From Campylobacterota bacterium (GTDB taxonomy: Bacteria; Campylobacterota; Campylobacteria; Campylobacterales; Sulfurovaceae): a stretch of DNA of 5,643 nucleotides. How positions within the stretch are numbered: the first letter of the stretch is position 1; each line of letters opens with the position of its first letter. The notes below the pieces were generated by a model, which saw only the letters and a list, made by a program, of their open reading frames with translations, was not told the DNA's origin and made no database searches. This document shows, piece by piece, positions 1 through 5,643 of this stretch. Made by a program: the position numbers and the translations under genes. The DNA lies in the NCBI GenBank assembly GCA_003646505.1, contig QMKT01000129.1, positions 1 through 5,643 on the forward strand, given 5' to 3'.

Positions 1-5307
<5,307 letters not shown>

Positions 5308-5326
5308 TTAATAAATATCGTTTAGT

Positions 5327-5351
5327 CTAGAGTCGCTCTAGCATGGCTAGA
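5327..5351 (-). other. Two overlapping, mutually exclusive small hairpins in the rpoB leader
   Basis: Two perfect 6-bp stems share the segment 5337-5341. Hairpin A pairs 5327-5332 with 5336-5341 around a 3-nt loop. Hairpin B pairs 5337-5342 with 5346-5351, also with a 3-nt loop. They cannot form together. Neither is followed by a run of T on the minus strand, so neither looks like an ordinary intrinsic terminator. The pairing is seen directly in the sequence; a role in regulating rpoB is inferred. Confidence 0.5.
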
Positions 5352-5414
5352 TACACAAAGAAACTATTAGAGGAGGGTATGAAATGTCTCCGAATAGCTT
5401 TTATGAATATCTAG
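5347..5414 (-). other. Long irregular stem in the rplL-rpoB spacer (possible RNase III-type processing site)
   Basis: In the minus-strand RNA an outer 7-bp helix pairs 5408-5414 (CUAGAUA) with 5347-5353 (UAUCUAG). Inside it, 5393-5400 pairs with 5361-5368 (AAGCUAUU with AAUAGUUU, 8 bp including one G-U). After a 1x3 internal loop, GGAG (5372-5375 side: CUCC) pairs across a 12-nt loop, using 5372-5375 and 5388-5391. The G-U pair (positions 5398 and 5363) exists only in the minus-strand transcript, which hints that the fold belongs to the operon mRNA. E. coli has an RNase III-cut stem at the same junction; equivalence is inferred. Confidence 0.5.
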
Positions 5415-5425
5415 GTAGATGGGGT

Positions 5426-5450
5426 GAGTTTAGGCTAAAAGCCTAAACTC
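5426..5450 (-). terminator. Perfect 11-bp hairpin after rplL (attenuator/processing or 3'-end protecting structure)
   Basis: 5426-5436 is exactly complementary to 5440-5450 (GAGTTTAGGCT / AGCCTAAACTC) with a 3-nt loop, the strongest inverted repeat seen in the window. It starts 15 nt after the rplL stop codon. On the minus strand it is followed by ACCCCATC, not a T-run, and on the plus strand by TCTTAAATAA. It is therefore not a canonical Rho-independent terminator in either direction. It could partly terminate or pause transcription, block 3' exonucleases after cleavage downstream, or both. Its position matches the attenuator between rplL and rpoB in E. coli, where rpoB output is reduced relative to the ribosomal protein genes. 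Confidence 0.55.
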
Positions 5451-5465
5451 TCTTAAATAAATGAA

Positions 5466-5643
5466 TTATTTAAGTTCACAAGCAGCGCCAGCTTCTTCAA
5501 TTTGTTTTTTGAATGCTTCTGCTTCGTCTTTAGAAACACCTTCTTTAAGTACAGATGGAACTTCTTCAACTGCTGCTTTCGCTTCTTTAAGTCCAAGACC
5601 TGTAATAGCTCTTACTACTTTAATAGCATTGATTTTCTTTTCA
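5466..5643 (-). CDS. rplL: Ribosomal protein bL12 (L7/L12), C-terminal part, runs off right edge
   Basis: The last 58 codons of the ribosomal stalk protein bL12 are visible, running leftwards from the window edge to the TAA at 5468-5466. The C-terminal domain binds translation GTPases (EF-Tu, EF-G, IF2) and stimulates their GTP hydrolysis. The visible sequence contains the family signature [20 protein letters not shown], then [20 protein letters not shown] and the terminus [11 protein letters not shown]. The conserved GLGLKEAK (5577-5600) forms the factor-binding surface. The N-terminal dimerisation domain and hinge lie outside the window. The protein ends with the usual ELK, but a cysteine (codon 5478-5480) sits where many homologues have valine. 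It is the gene upstream of rpoB and probably shares its transcript, separated by a 191-nt structured spacer. Confidence 0.97.
   Translation of the reverse strand, partial: EKKINAIKVVRAITGLGLKEAKAAVEEVPSVLKEGVSKDEAEAFKKQIEEAGAACELK

Noticed and set aside
5327..5450. Inverted repeats as a mobile-element end, attachment site or CRISPR remnant
   Set aside because: The repeats have different sequences, no regular spacing, no target-site duplication and no adjacent transposase or integrase, and they sit in a conserved operon junction where RNA structure is the simpler explanation.

Overview
The window is a conserved chromosomal segment carrying part of the ribosomal-protein/RNA-polymerase operon. 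All genes are on the minus strand, in the transcription order rplL -> rpoB -> rpoC (right to left). RpoB and RpoC read as the Campylobacterota (former Epsilonproteobacteria) type. Examples are the RpoB opening [13 protein letters not shown], the rifampicin-region stretch [19 protein letters not shown], and the modest GC content with many AGA arginine codons. Because rpoB and rpoC are separate genes, Helicobacter and Wolinella are unlikely, since their rpoB and rpoC are fused. A free-living Sulfurovum/Sulfurimonas-like lineage is my best guess, from general recollection of these sequences rather than any search.

Layout: 1-1124 holds the first 374 codons of rpoC, cut by the left window edge before the catalytic NADFDGD loop. 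1117-5274 is a complete rpoB of 1385 codons. 5275-5465 is a 191-nt intergenic spacer rich in inverted repeats. 5466-5643 holds the last 58 codons of rplL, cut by the right edge.

rpoB and rpoC overlap by 8 nt (ATGAGTAA) in different frames, with a strong GGAGG ribosome-binding site for rpoC inside the end of rpoB. This arrangement suggests translational coupling and balanced synthesis of beta and beta'. bL12 is needed in several copies per ribosome and far exceeds polymerase in the cell. The folded rplL-rpoB spacer is therefore the natural place for output to drop, by attenuation or RNase processing, as happens at the same junction in Escherichia coli.

I found no mobile element, CRISPR array, tRNA/rRNA gene or accessory system. 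The only region with unexplained structure is the spacer, where four CTAG-containing segments allow two mutually exclusive folds.
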